A stretch of 23,261 nt of DNA from Ophiothrix spiculata (taxonomy: Eukaryota > Echinodermata > Ophiuroidea > Amphilepidida > Ophiotrichidae), in assembly GCA_000969725.1 (NCBI GenBank), contig JXSR01S015768.1; one strand, 5' to 3'. Positions within the stretch are counted from its first letter, which is position 1, and the number at the start of each line of letters is the position of its first letter. Both the position numbers and the translations under genes were made by a program. The notes under the pieces were generated by a model. That model did no database searches and was not told the origin of the DNA. It saw only the letters and a program-made list of their open reading frames with translations. Shown in pieces: positions 9,146 to 18,358 of the stretch.

Positions 9146-9709
9146 TAGACTAGCTATCTACAGTGTGCAATGAAAATTTATGTAAAATGACAGTTCTCGC
9201 AGATATGACTTTCTTGTACTCAAATGACGACTTGAAATTTTTTTTATTTTGACGATGTAACCACAGTCTGAAACCAGCTATATACAAAGGTGAGTGCATT
9301 TTCCACCCAAAATTCTTGTCATTTTCCATTCTCAATATATCATGTACTTTTGGTAAATTGTGATATCTTGTTCGGCAAGCCTAAAATACCCATTTAGGTT
9401 TCGCTTTTAAAGTGAACGATGTATTAGTGCACAAGTAATGAGATACTGGCTTTAAGTTTTCATCATTTATGATAATAAATAGTGTGCATTTTCTGCTTGT
9501 GACTCATAGGTGATGTTACAAATCCCTCTTTAATTAAGTGCACAATTTAAATCTTACATATAATTAGTACTAAGATTAGTAAGACTAATTGGTTATCTTA
9601 ATAACATTCATACTTGATCATAGAGTCAGATTTCTGTCATGTGTGTTAATGAATGTGATGTGAGGAGTGAACAAAAACAATTTGATCTGTGAAATACGGT
9701 CAGATATAT
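9146..9709. other. Unannotated stretch
   Basis: AT-rich with no supported gene. AATTAGTACTAAGATTAGTA around 9562-9585 is locally self-complementary but short. Confidence 0.5.
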
Positions 9710-9762
9710 GATGAAGTCTACACGTTACCTGCCATATATTAGATGAAGTCTACTTGTTACCT
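9710..9762 (+). repeat. Tandem duplication, 32-bp period
   Basis: GATGAAGTCTACACGTTACC at 9710 recurs as GATGAAGTCTACTTGTTACC at 9742, exactly 32 bp later, with two differences. Only one full unit and a partial second are present. Confidence 0.8.
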
Positions 9763-9810
9763 ATTTATTTTGTGGCCTGGTAAATACGAAACATGTTGAT
9801 TTCTTTATGT

Positions 9811-10212
9811 GAAGATTCCAAAGAAATTAAAATCGAGAAACGGTGCTCGCCGCCATCCTGTTGTCGCTTATGGAGCAGAGTTATTGTACCTCCAGATTAA
9901 AATCAGAAACAGGCCCAGAATATTCACTTGGCACATAATGTATAGACAGCGTGTGCATTTTATTTCACACGCAAACCGTGCCCGCATGTTCAGTAGCATC
10001 TATTGCTCTGAACTAGATACGCCAATTTTCCCGAGATTATTTTTGAAGAGTCTCAAAGTGTAACATGTGTGGCCATAAAATGCGGAAGGTACAATAACTC
10101 GAACTCCATGAGCGACAATAAAAAATGGCTGCCACCCCATAGGATTTACACAGCGGTCAAATCAAAATGGCGGGGAGCACTAATTCTCCTGTGTAATTTC
10201 TTTGGAAGGTTC
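9811..10212. mobile_element. 402-bp foldback element with YY1-like ATGGCGG motifs
   Basis: The left arm (9811-9895) and the reversed right arm (10082-10212) align in order: GA.(G/C)(A/T)TTCCAAAGAAATTA, GTGCTC.CCGCCAT, TTGTCGCT.ATGGAG and GAGTTATTGTACC. The right arm carries about 43 extra bases between two GCCATTTT copies. Arms read outward contain ATGGCGGCGAGCAC (minus strand, left) and AAAATGGCGGGGAGCAC (plus, right), plus AAAAATGGCTGCC at 10122-10134. All three resemble the YY1 core AANATGGCGGC found near transcription starts. This patch is visibly richer in CpG than its surroundings. Open frames at 9809-10063 and 10069-10260 are by-products. It may be a non-autonomous element, possibly with promoter activity. 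Confidence 0.75.
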
Positions 10213-11022
10213 TCAGCTCACATCACATCAGCAATACACCTAAGTTGCAGTGTAAGTTAATACAATTACTAGGTCATGGTAAGCTCAGATGAATCCTAAC
10301 AGCCAAAATTTTATAGTTTCTTTAACTTCCCCAGTGAGGAATCTTTTTGATCTTTTTCTGTCTTTTCTAAGTGATTGTAGAAGTTCCAAAATCAGAGATG
10401 CCACATTTCAGAATAAATTCTGAATTCAGAATTTTTCAATTGGTTTAAGCCTAAATTCTGATTTTTTATTGGTTTGTTTCGTGTACAAAGGTATATCTGC
10501 TTTACCCAGACTTGGTGTCTTGATTTGCTAGTAGAGATCTATTTTCACAATAATAGGCTATCTTTAAAGAATAGATTTTGAATATAAAATATAAAAATTA
10601 TAACTTATTAAAATGATCTGATATTAATATTTTAAAGATATTGAATGGGAAATATCTTTCAACAAATCCAAGAAAATCAGAAATTGTAGAGCAAAATGGG
10701 AATCTGGCCAAATATCCCTTTTGATTTCAGGCTATGGTTTTATTGTGTTGCCAGTGTAAACTGTTACCCGTATGTTGGAATGATATCAAAATCAGTCGCT
10801 TCGTATCACATATTAAATAATCTTGAATTTGTTGAAAATTAATCCTCACTATATTTACTATTTCATCATACTAATCTGTTCAAACTTATGGAAGTATGTT
10901 AAATACACACTGAAAGAACACACTTCTGTTATGTTGTTAATTTAGTCATTTACTTTTCTTTCATTTATCATAATTTAGTATAATATAAGGTCACCATTGT
11001 TTGGTTCATGGGGTTTAGGTCC
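10213..11022. other. Unannotated stretch with a palindrome and a donor-like site
   Basis: GCAGTGTAAGTTAATAC near 10246 contains a strong splice-donor-like GTAAGTT 40 bp past the YY1-motif foldback. That would fit a first exon there, but no independent support is seen. AAATTCTGAATTCAGAATTT at 10415-10434 is a perfect 20-bp palindrome. Confidence 0.45.
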
Positions 11023-11047
11023 TTTTTTTTTTTTTTTTTTTTTTTTT
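11023..11047. repeat. Homopolymer run of 25 T
   Basis: An uninterrupted T run is followed by AACG and another T8 run. It could be the antisense poly(A) tail of an old retroposon, but no body is recognised next to it. Confidence 0.9.
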
Positions 11048-12175
11048 AACGTTTTTTTTATAAAGAGATGATTCAGACACAGTGTATGTATGTATATTGC
11101 ACGAAATGACTAGCTTGAAATTTTATTTATAGACAAGTTTTTCAAAATCTGCATTTTGTGGCCACACTTATGACAAGCTAGGAAAATGTGTGCATGTACG
11201 GTCAGTGTAGGCACCATGGGATTGTGGGAAGAATTTAACATCTACTGCTCATGCTCAGAGGAAGGTAACACTTGCATAAATTCTTGGTATTCACATATCA
11301 GTGCGCCATCCATAGTTTTTTTTTTTTTTTTTGAAAGCTTAGAAAAATTGCGCAGCTTCATGGTAAAATGTCAACATACACTCTTGAGCAATAAGAAAAT
11401 TACACATGACCATGGTTTATATTATGCAAAACTTGAATGTACCAATTATCAGACAGATTGCGCAGTAAAATAGTTATCAACATTAATTATTGATCGATTT
11501 ACTTTATTATGTACAATACTTTGATCACCGGTTTTAAAAAGTAACCTTGCGTATATTACCAATGGTGTTTGTAATGGTTATTAGGGTGGACTGGCACGAG
11601 TAATCACATGGTGGTGCATGTATTGTGAATACTGTCGATTTATTTGGCCCCAACTGATCATTTAGGTAATTTGAAAAAAGATTGTGACTCTTTCTAATCT
11701 TGTTATTTGATTCTGAAAATGAACAGAAATGAGCATACATATGAAATTTTATGTGATCACACATGTTTAAAAAAGTTTGCTCACTTTAACTGAACGCTTT
11801 CATAAATGAGGTGGATTGTTTTCGGACTACAAATCAACCTCTATCCATTCTATGCGTTAGAAAATACCAGTCTATTTGTTATATTCAAAATGCAAGTATT
11901 ATTTGGACCTCGTTGTTTTCTGCATGCAAATATTCCCAACCATGATTGTGTCATTATTCTTTCTTATCTGCAAACATGGTATGTAGATTTGAGCCTTTGA
12001 TTGTCAGAAAGGAAAGTAAAATAAAATGCAAGTGAATTGTGGTCATTAATGTAAGCTAAATATTTGTGCCATTTTCTTTTTAACAAGCTTCTGTCATTCT
12101 CATTTAATACCCTTTAATAATCCTACCCAATTCCGTATTCTATTTATGCTAATAGCAGTAACTCTAGAATTACTA
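11048..12175. other. Unannotated stretch with a T17 run
   Basis: A T17 run occupies 11316-11332. A segment at 11207-11257 contains CACCATGGGATTG and ends AGGAAG|GTAACA, but has no polypyrimidine tract upstream. The 95-codon open frame across it lacks recognisable features. No gene is supported. Confidence 0.5.
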
Positions 12176-12271
12176 AGCACTAGGTCACATGTAAGAAATG
12201 TTTACTCAGCACTAGGTCACATTTTGATGATGTTTGTGTAGCACTGGGTCAAAAATAATTTTGTTTTTTTA
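12176..12271 (+). repeat. Three 32-bp repeats, each carrying an AGGTCA-type half-site
   Basis: Units start at 12176, 12208 and 12240. The first two open AGCACTAGGTCACAT and the third AGCACTGGGTCAAAA. Half-sites are AGGTCA at 12182-12187 and 12214-12219 and GGGTCA at 12246-12251, exactly 32 bp apart, about three helical turns. The spacers (TAAGAAATGTTT, TGATGATGTTT) are less conserved than the AGCACTNGGTCA block. AGGTCA is the nuclear receptor half-site; any binding is inferred. Confidence 0.75.
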
Positions 12272-13516
12272 AACATTTCTGAAGTTAACCTCTAGATGTA
12301 TAAAATCTGGAAACAGATACATTTAGTTTAGGTACTTGAATTAATGAATCGTGTATGATTTTACTTGTTTTAAAAGAGTAGTAAAGATCATGAGATACAT
12401 TAATGGTTTTATTGTAAGCTATCCAAATATCAGGGTCTTTGTACAATATCTATCGACAACATTTTCACCAATGTTAGATTGCAAGTTTGTCTCTCAATAT
12501 AGAGATACTAGTGATCACTGATACATTCATAAATACAGAATAGATCTTTGAGCAAACGTGTGCTCTTTAGTTTTGACTCGTATCAATGGGAACACTTGCA
12601 AACATAGTTTAAACCATTATGCTTCATGTTTCCCCTATCATGCAATAATAAATAGGAGTTCTCGTCAAGAGTAACAAGAAAAAGAGTAATTTTATCTCAG
12701 CCAATATCCTGTAATCTTTAGCTATGAAACTTCTATGTTGATAACCTAGCTACTTTCTTCTACATGTGAATTTCAAACAGAGCAAGTCAGAAACTTTGGG
12801 AACGCTGAATTTTTGGTGACGCAATTGGGTTGTTTTTAACAAGTTTTTCATTAAGACATGCTCATGATTCTATGAATATTTAACAAATGCATTTGAAACT
12901 GGACATCACCTACTTTTCTGCTTGCAAGCAATTGTCTCGCATTATTAAGCCATATAAAATTGATTGAGTTTGGAATTTATAACTAACAAATCCACTTTCA
13001 TCTCAAATAATAGTATTTCAAATTCTATACAATATCATGCCTATGTATGTACTCATTTACTAGTAGTTTGGTTTCAAATGCTATGATCATATGACATGCA
13101 AACACACAACTGTCAAAATTCACTCATAACAAATTTGGTCTGATGTTGGTCTATGTGTATCCTGTGTGTGCGTTTTGCGCGCGTGTACGTACGTACGTGT
13201 TCAAAATGTGTTCATGTTCTGGTTCTTATTCCTTTCTGCATGGTAATTGTGGTTCCTTGACTTCATGTGAAAAATTACAGCATTTGTATCATTTTTAGCA
13301 CCGAATGTTTTTTGTATATAATAGACACTAATTCATGTGTTTTAGATTGAAAACAACCAAGAAAGACTTACTTAGACTCAAATTACTAATCATCCGTCCA
13401 AACTTTCATATAGCTGGGATATGCTCATCTTTTAACACTAACACTTTTGTACATGATATATTTTGCATATCATAATTTTGACTATTCTATGGTGCATTTA
13501 TTATTGTACCCACTAG
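12272..13516. other. Unannotated stretch
   Basis: AT-rich with no supported gene, apart from the alternating purine-pyrimidine tract at 13176-13200 listed separately. Confidence 0.5.
13176..13200. repeat. 25-bp alternating purine-pyrimidine tract (Z-DNA-prone)
   Basis: TGCGCGCGTGTACG continues as TACGTACGTGT with strict pyrimidine-purine alternation over 25 bp. It includes a (GTAC)n palindrome and a CpG-rich start. Such tracts can adopt Z-DNA under supercoiling. It may simply be a microsatellite. Confidence 0.8.
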
Positions 13517-13552
13517 CCAGACCTACAGATCCTGAGCATCTCACGTCATGAG
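13517..13552 (+). CDS. Candidate 36-nt exon (reads PDLQILSISRHE)
   Basis: The acceptor-like TTGTACCCACTAG ends at 13516 and the donor GAG|GTACAG begins at 13553. The 36-nt segment is open and reads PDLQILSISRHE in phase 0. Its length is a multiple of three, so it could be included or skipped without a frame change. Two alternative acceptors inside (CCAG ending 13520, CTACAG ending 13528) would give 32 or 24 nt. The pyrimidine tract is mediocre. No family is recognised, and it may be a decoy. Confidence 0.25.
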
Positions 13553-13975
13553 GTACAGTATTCAGCACCATTGTTACCACTTTTGGGAGGTGTTTTTTAA
13601 CAAGTTAATCAAACTCAAGTTGAAAGTGTTTCTATAAGATTGTTGCTTATTTAGATTTACACTTTGTTTGTAGATTTGTTCTTAAAAGTGTGTGTGAGTG
13701 TGTGTGGTATTCTGGGAAATACAAAAATACTTGAATGGGCTTGGTGATAGTTTTAGTTCTTTGTATTATGATTCACAAGTTAATCTGTGGTCACCTATGA
13801 TCTTCAGGTAGAACAGACGTTGATAAGTTTAGCATCATGCGCTATTTTTCCCCCTCCTTTGTTAAGTTTTTACATTGCTGGTTGTGTATGTTTAATTAAA
13901 TCTGACAAAAGAGGTTTATGGCTTATTAATATTGCAATAATACTACCCATGATGCCCTGTATGCAAATGCACTTC

Positions 13976-14008
13976 TGACCTTTGAACTATTCTCACGACC
14001 TTTGAACC
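13976..14008 (-). promoter_or_regulatory. Two DR1-like nuclear receptor sites 20 bp apart
   Basis: TGACCTTTGAACT (13976-13988) reversed is AGTTCAAAGGTCA, an HNF4/RXR-type DR1. CGACCTTTGAACC (13996-14008) is a second copy with one weaker half. They start 20 bp apart. With the similar site at 3343-3356 this makes three DR1-like sequences in the window, all in the same orientation. They may be repeat-derived. Confidence 0.35.
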
Positions 14009-14043
14009 CTATTTTTTTCCTATTTTTATTATTCTTTGTCAAG

Positions 14044-14080
14044 TTTTCTGGCCGCAAACCCACTTGACGAAGTCATGATG
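14044..14080 (+). CDS. Candidate 37-nt exon (reads FLAANPLDEVMM), weak
   Basis: A pyrimidine-rich tract (14010-14040) leads to CAAG, then 37 nt, then ATG|GTAAAG. One frame reads FLAANPLDEVMM after a single leading base and stays open for about 41 codons to a TAA near 14168. The AAG acceptor is suboptimal and no family is recognised. It lies just past the paired DR1-like sites. Confidence 0.2.
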
Positions 14081-14781
14081 GTAAAGAAAGCAATTTTCCT
14101 ACCCCGAAACTTTTTCCGTTTTCTTTGTTGCCTGATTGGAAGAAATTTTGTAACATTTCGTACACCGTAACTGCTTTTAATCCGCCTTACTCATATCCGT
14201 ACAATGTACATAGAATGCTCCGTAGTAAACAGGTTGACGGCAAATATACTCTCTGTTAATGACATACTTTGTAGTGTATTATTACAGTCATGCTTTATTA
14301 TTTTCTCATTTTACATATATTTTTATTTTTAAATCCTGTATTTTTCTTTTCTTGTTTGTCATTGTATTAAGATTAGGGCATTTCATCATGACCAATACAT
14401 TTGTTACATAACATGCGATCTTTTCCCGCTGGTTTTCATGAACATTAGAGTGGCGCGCTTGTATTTTATCGTTACCCTACCTTTATTACAAAGCTGAACA
14501 CAAAATAAATCTAGATAAAATCATAAAAGTGTTCATTCCTGTATAAAAAAAGGTTCGAATTATTGAAGAAAATCCTGACCAAATTGGGAAATATGTAGTA
14601 AAAGGGTGAAGAAAACGATTGCCTGTCTAGCGCCCTCAGTTGTGTGTTTTATAACTTCACGCATAAGCTGCTTTTCTGTCTGTCTTTCCCTCTTCTCTAT
14701 ATGTTCTTTTACAAATTTACTATTTCTACTTTTCATGGGGCACATTGAGTTTTTTGTGAGTTTTTTTTTTCAAAATAATAG

Positions 14782-14872
14782 AGATAACACGTTAGTTGCT
14801 GAATTACGTACGTATGCACTGGCTGCTTGTTATGTGGAGAAAGATTCCTCAGTGTTGCATCAGCTCCAGTAA
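14782..14872 (+). CDS. Candidate terminal coding segment ending in TAA
   Basis: A long T tract and CAAAATAATAG precede an open segment of about 30 codons. It reads DNTLVAELRTYALAACYVEK and ends SSVLHQLQ followed by TAA at 14870-14872. The amino-acid mix looks protein-like (Leu, Ala, Glu, few low-complexity runs). No donor GT follows the last codons, so if real it would be a last exon or an alternative 3' end. Alternatively a donor at TTAC|GTACGT would make it a 26-nt exon. No homology is recognised. Confidence 0.22.
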
Positions 14873-15162
14873 TCTCTTCTTGTACTGTATTTACTCCTTG
14901 ATGTAGAAGAGAACTGGTACCAACCAAACTTGAGGTGTCTCAACCCACATAGTTTGTGGTGTATTATATAGACTCATCATATTCATTTGTCATTTTATTA
15001 TCGTTTCTATCAATATTGTTCTGTTTTCAACGTTTTTTGCTTATCAATGCCTATCATTATTTCAGTTGAAATCCCTTTCTCGGCTGTTTATTGTTCCCAT
15101 GACAAGTAAAGCCCTCACAGTATCATACAAATTTACATATGTAACCTCTGGACTTTCTATAG

Positions 15163-15188
15163 ACGCATGATCAACAACAAGTGTTCAG
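15163..15188 (+). CDS. Candidate 26-nt exon or 5' part of a longer exon
   Basis: GGACTTTCTATAG is a good acceptor. With a donor at TTCAG|GTCGTT the segment is 26 nt and, entered in phase 2, reads RMINNKCS plus one base. That base joins the next candidate exon as a glycine codon, in frame, across a 102-nt intron. Two other readings continue without splicing: a basic tail (FRHRRRRQRPL then stop) and a Gln/Ser-rich reading (HDQQQVFRSFPSSSSSTPAK). The GTCGTT donor is weak. The frame agreement with 15291-15358 is the main argument for it. Confidence 0.3.
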
Positions 15189-15290
15189 GTCGTTTCCGTC
15201 ATCGTCGTCGTCAACGCCCGCTAAACAGTTTATGATCCTTTTGACTATTTCTTGTGGTTTTTTGTTTCTTCCATTCTGTATATTTTATAG

Positions 15291-15358
15291 GTCGGAAGGA
15301 ACCTCTACCAATCTTTCTCAAGGAAGACGGCATGGGGATGGGACGCATGCAGATGGAG
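15291..15358 (+). CDS. Candidate 68-nt coding exon (reads KEPLPIFLKEDGMGMG...)
   Basis: This is the best exon candidate in the window. A long pyrimidine-rich stretch ending TTTTATAG at 15290 precedes it and a donor GAG|GTAATG begins at 15359. In the likeliest frame it contributes two bases to a first codon and then 22 full codons. They contain RKEPLPIFLKEDGMGMG and end RMQMEV-like, leaving in phase 0. The sequence is locally more GC-rich than its flanks and reads as an ordinary soluble protein, with charged, Pro and Met-rich residues. The other two frames are also open (for example RNLYQSFSRKTAWGW), so the frame is inferred. I do not recognise the family. It would belong to a plus-strand gene. 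Confidence 0.5.
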
Positions 15359-15414
15359 GTAATGTATTCTTCATTTTTAGAAAAGGATTATGTTGAAAAA
15401 ATCGCAATAAATTG

Positions 15415-15532
15415 TGTTGCTCACAACAATGATAATCACTGACAGACTGTCCAGGATTCAGACCTTGCACCTTGACTAGCAACGTCTCTTATCAAGTGAG
15501 CTGAGTAGTGTAAGTCATTGTTGTGAGCAACA
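15415..15532. repeat. 118-bp foldback with 18-bp perfect arms
   Basis: TGTTGCTCACAACAATGA at 15415-15432 is the exact reverse complement of TCATTGTTGTGAGCAACA at 15515-15532. The 82 bp between them contain a tRNA-like sequence on the minus strand. It starts 56 bp after the best candidate exon. The perfect arms suggest it is fairly young or selectively maintained. Confidence 0.85.
15451..15504 (-). pseudogene. Degenerate tRNA-like sequence (A and B boxes)
   Basis: On the minus strand, AGCTCACTTGATAAGAG resembles a tRNA D-arm/A box (AGCTCAGTTGGTAGAG). About 20 bases later GGTCTGAATCC (15454-15464) differs from the B box GGTTCGAATCC by two adjacent positions. CAAGG and CCTGG can pair at four of five positions as a T-stem. 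The interval between D-arm and T-stem is about six nucleotides short and the anticodon stem pairs poorly, so this is not a working tRNA. It may be a tRNA pseudogene or the head of a tRNA-derived SINE, enclosed in the foldback. Confidence 0.5.
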
Positions 15533-17078
15533 AAATTCATGTAAGTTAGGCTTACTTAGGTTGGGTTCATTTAAACTATTTGTGATGTTTTATTAGGACC
15601 ATAATGACAGAGTGATTTGATAATGGGTTTTCATATGTAGCAGTGCAAACAAACTTCAAATTGATATTTGAAACTTCTGTGCTACTAAATTCTCAATCGC
15701 TAGAGCACTTTTGTCTGTCAACTAGTGTCCTACTACCTACCAAAGAAACCAGGGGCCAATGAAAAATTCTTCTCTTATGCCATTATCATCTATAGCATCA
15801 GATGATGTTTTTAATAACTATATACATCTGCTGATGACACCAGTCAATGTGGCAAAAGCGATCCAGTGAGTGAGAATTTAGTAGCTTAGAAGTTCGAATA
15901 TAATACGAACTGAGTGACTTGATCTATCATCTTCAACTTGATGCTAATTTTATTTATTACAACAAGGTTCGTTTTTTACACTAAAAAAATTATCAGTTTT
16001 GCCACAGTATTTCAGCAATAAGACAAAATAGCTCTGAAACTAGCAGTATCAAGGTCAACTGTACCAAAAATTATAATAATATTTGTCGAAAATTAAACAC
16101 ATAATAAATTGTACTATTTTAAAAGAAACAGAATAAACACAATAATAAATTCATTTTTTTCCATTTGATTAGAAAGTATTGTTTCTGATTTAATACAGTA
16201 TTGTTTTTAATTTGATATGCAAAAGTGTAGAACAGGTGGTTGGTCTAATGAATTCTATTCATCTGAAATCAGTAGTTTGTGAGTCATTGTGTGCTAGAAT
16301 GGGATTGTTGTTACGTGAAAAAAATCCTCACCTGGTCACTTTGCCAAACATTGATTTCTGACGTCACTCAATAATATCGGTCTCCGTTATCAATAGTTAC
16401 AAGAGGGGGCTGTGTGTTTTTTAATGGTTACATAAGATCAAGAATCTTTATGTATCCATTTAATCAAAATCATGGGTTACTAGATGTGAAAAATGTATTT
16501 TCCAAGGAATTAAGCCTTAAATATATTTCCTTGCAATATATATTTATATTATTTTATATAATATTTCCTTGGCATATCAGTATAAATGCCAGACTCTTTA
16601 TTATGGGGGGCATTGGGAGTCGGATGTCTTCAAAATTATACGCCTCGACCTAGGTGTCAAATGGGTACAAAAATCCTTAAGGTCTTGGGTTCCTTTGGGA
16701 AAGACATGTATGTGGAAGTCCATTCACAATATTATTAAAAGTAATTGACTCTGGTCTAATCACCTCAAAAGACAGATGGACAATCCATTCAGTAATTTTC
16801 ATATCTGTAGCTTGACTTACCTTTTTGACTTAAATCCAAATGCTAATTTTTTTTTTTAAATTCAAATGTTATGGTGTTCATCAAAGTTTCTCTCTAAACC
16901 ACAAATTTCATGCCATACGCAGGTTACAAATACTGGGGAATAGTGGTCAAGCAAACTGAGTCTGTTATTAATTTGCACTGCTTCCTTAAAGCCCTAGGTC
17001 TATGGCCTAATTGTGCTACCTGGCTGAACCTAATACTTGAGTCACTTCCTATGCGCTGTCAATGACTACACTGAGCTT
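15533..17078. other. Unannotated stretch
   Basis: No gene is supported. TATTTCCTTG recurs around 16524 and 16563, about 40 bp apart, in very AT-rich sequence. The open frame at 16414-16653 has no recognisable domain. Confidence 0.5.
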
Positions 17079-17107
17079 GAAGAGAGAACAATGCATTGTC
17101 ACTCTTC
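17079..17107. repeat. Short loopless hairpin
   Basis: GAAGAGAGAACAATG pairs with CATTGTCACTCTTC with one bulge and one or two mismatches, centred on the palindrome ACAATGCATTGT. Confidence 0.6.
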
Positions 17108-17432
17108 TCTATGATTTATGGAAACGTTGTCCCTTCCAGGGGTATGTGTTTATTGTTTATAACCCTAAAGTAATTGCATCTCACACAACTTAATGTTGAT
17201 TGAGAAATTGCGTAGAAGGGACTAGTATATAAGCACCATATCAATGTTTAGTTGTATGGTTTTAGAAGGCAATAATTTTGGGTGTAAATGAAATTGTCAA
17301 AATACTGACTTTTTGATATTAAAAATACATCTGAAACGGTAAAAAGTTAAAGACCTCTATTTACACAGGATAATCTTGTCCATTGGTCAGTAAATATAGT
17401 TTAGGTCTGAAGAAAGTGTGTATCAAATTGTC

Positions 17433-17494
17433 TAGAAAAGATTCAAACCATATTTGTAGGGTTTAGAAAAGATTCCAACCATATTTGTAGGTAT
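17433..17494 (+). repeat. Tandem duplication, 31-bp period
   Basis: TAGAAAAGATTCAAACCATA, then TTTGTAGG, at 17433-17463 is repeated at 17464-17494 with one or two changes. A third, partial TTATTTGTAGG follows at about 17507-17517. Confidence 0.85.
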
Positions 17495-18161
17495 TACAGC
17501 CTTGCCTTATTTGTAGGTTTGATTATACAGTCACCATATTTTGAAAGGATTGCCGAGTTCATCTTGTGGCAGCATTTAGAAATAAGATATCCCGATCATT
17601 TCGTTGGCATATGATGGGCAAAAATCTGCACGTTTCACTACAGAATACTGGCATTGTCCTAGATTCTTGTACACGTCAAGTACAATTAATAGTCTTTTGA
17701 TTGTCATAGATGAATCGCAGACTTTAAGCAGGTTGTATCGGGAAGTAGGTCTTCCAGCTGTACTACAAATAACCATACAATAATTGATAAATCAACCTTC
17801 AATATCACCCTGTTTATTTGATAAATCGCAGAGACTACATCACTCCCTGTTTTAATTTTGAAAAAAAATCCAGGGAAAACCCCATCCTTTATAAGCGATG
17901 TCAAGCCCTTGGTCCCATGTATGATGTTAAGAAACAGGCACTCGCACATCCTGTCACAACCAGTGGCATAATGAAAACTTTACATTGTCCATTATCCATT
18001 CTGCTATTCATAGTAGTACTGTGCCTTTGAGTAGCCATTGTGGATGATGGCATTTTGAGTCTGGTATCTTTGTACACAGACATACTGTGATCTTTATGAA
18101 ATGGCATGATAAATAAGTTTAATGTATGTGCATGGAAGACTTGTTTATGTAGTAAAAACTA
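17495..18161. other. Unannotated stretch
   Basis: No supported gene. Several short overlapping open frames on both strands (17576-18107) have no recognisable features. Confidence 0.5.
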
Positions 18162-18214
18162 GTCCATCTAGATGGACCTCGTAACGCTCGCTTGTGAGGT
18201 CCATCTTGATGGAC
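18162..18214. repeat. Nested palindrome, two GTCCATC..GATGGAC arms
   Basis: GTCCATCTAGATGGAC (18162-18177) is a perfect 16-bp palindrome. GTCCATCTTGATGGAC (18199-18214) is nearly so, and the two are also inverted repeats of each other, extended inward by CTC/GAG. The 21-bp centre contains the small mirror CGCTCGC. The AAAAACTA and AAGTAAAAA flanks add partial outer pairing. It resembles the core of a small foldback element and lies about 130 bp upstream of the interrupted foldback/LINE. Confidence 0.8.
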
Positions 18215-18346
18215 AAGTAAAAACATGCTGGTGTAGTACCGTCGATCAATGTGTAGGTCTTAGAATTATAGTAGATTACAAATATTAGCCCGCTAAAGCA
18301 AATTATGTTCTTAGCAAACACATTTGATCTCAATTTAACATTATAT

Positions 18347-18358
18347 ACAAATAATGAA
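18347..18358. repeat. Outer left-arm fragment of the LINE-interrupted foldback
   Basis: ACAAATAATGAA immediately precedes the LINE. It is the exact reverse complement of TTCATTATTTGT at 20025-20036, on the far side of the palindrome that follows the LINE. This is the position expected if the LINE landed inside the left arm. Confidence 0.65.

Noticed and set aside
9809-10260. Two open frames of 84 and 63 codons as genes
   Set aside because: They run through the two arms of a foldback element; the CpG-rich look comes from the element, and the frames do not relate to a protein family.
11023-11047. T25 run as the tail of a minus-strand retroposon
   Set aside because: No retroposon body or target duplication could be recognised next to it.
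11207-11257. Exon-like segment with CACCATGGGATTG and donor AAG|GTAACA
   Set aside because: No polypyrimidine tract or acceptor context; an ATG in good context alone is not enough.
15451-15504. Functional tRNA gene on the minus strand
   Set aside because: B box altered at two positions, anticodon stem weak, and the D-arm to T-arm interval too short.
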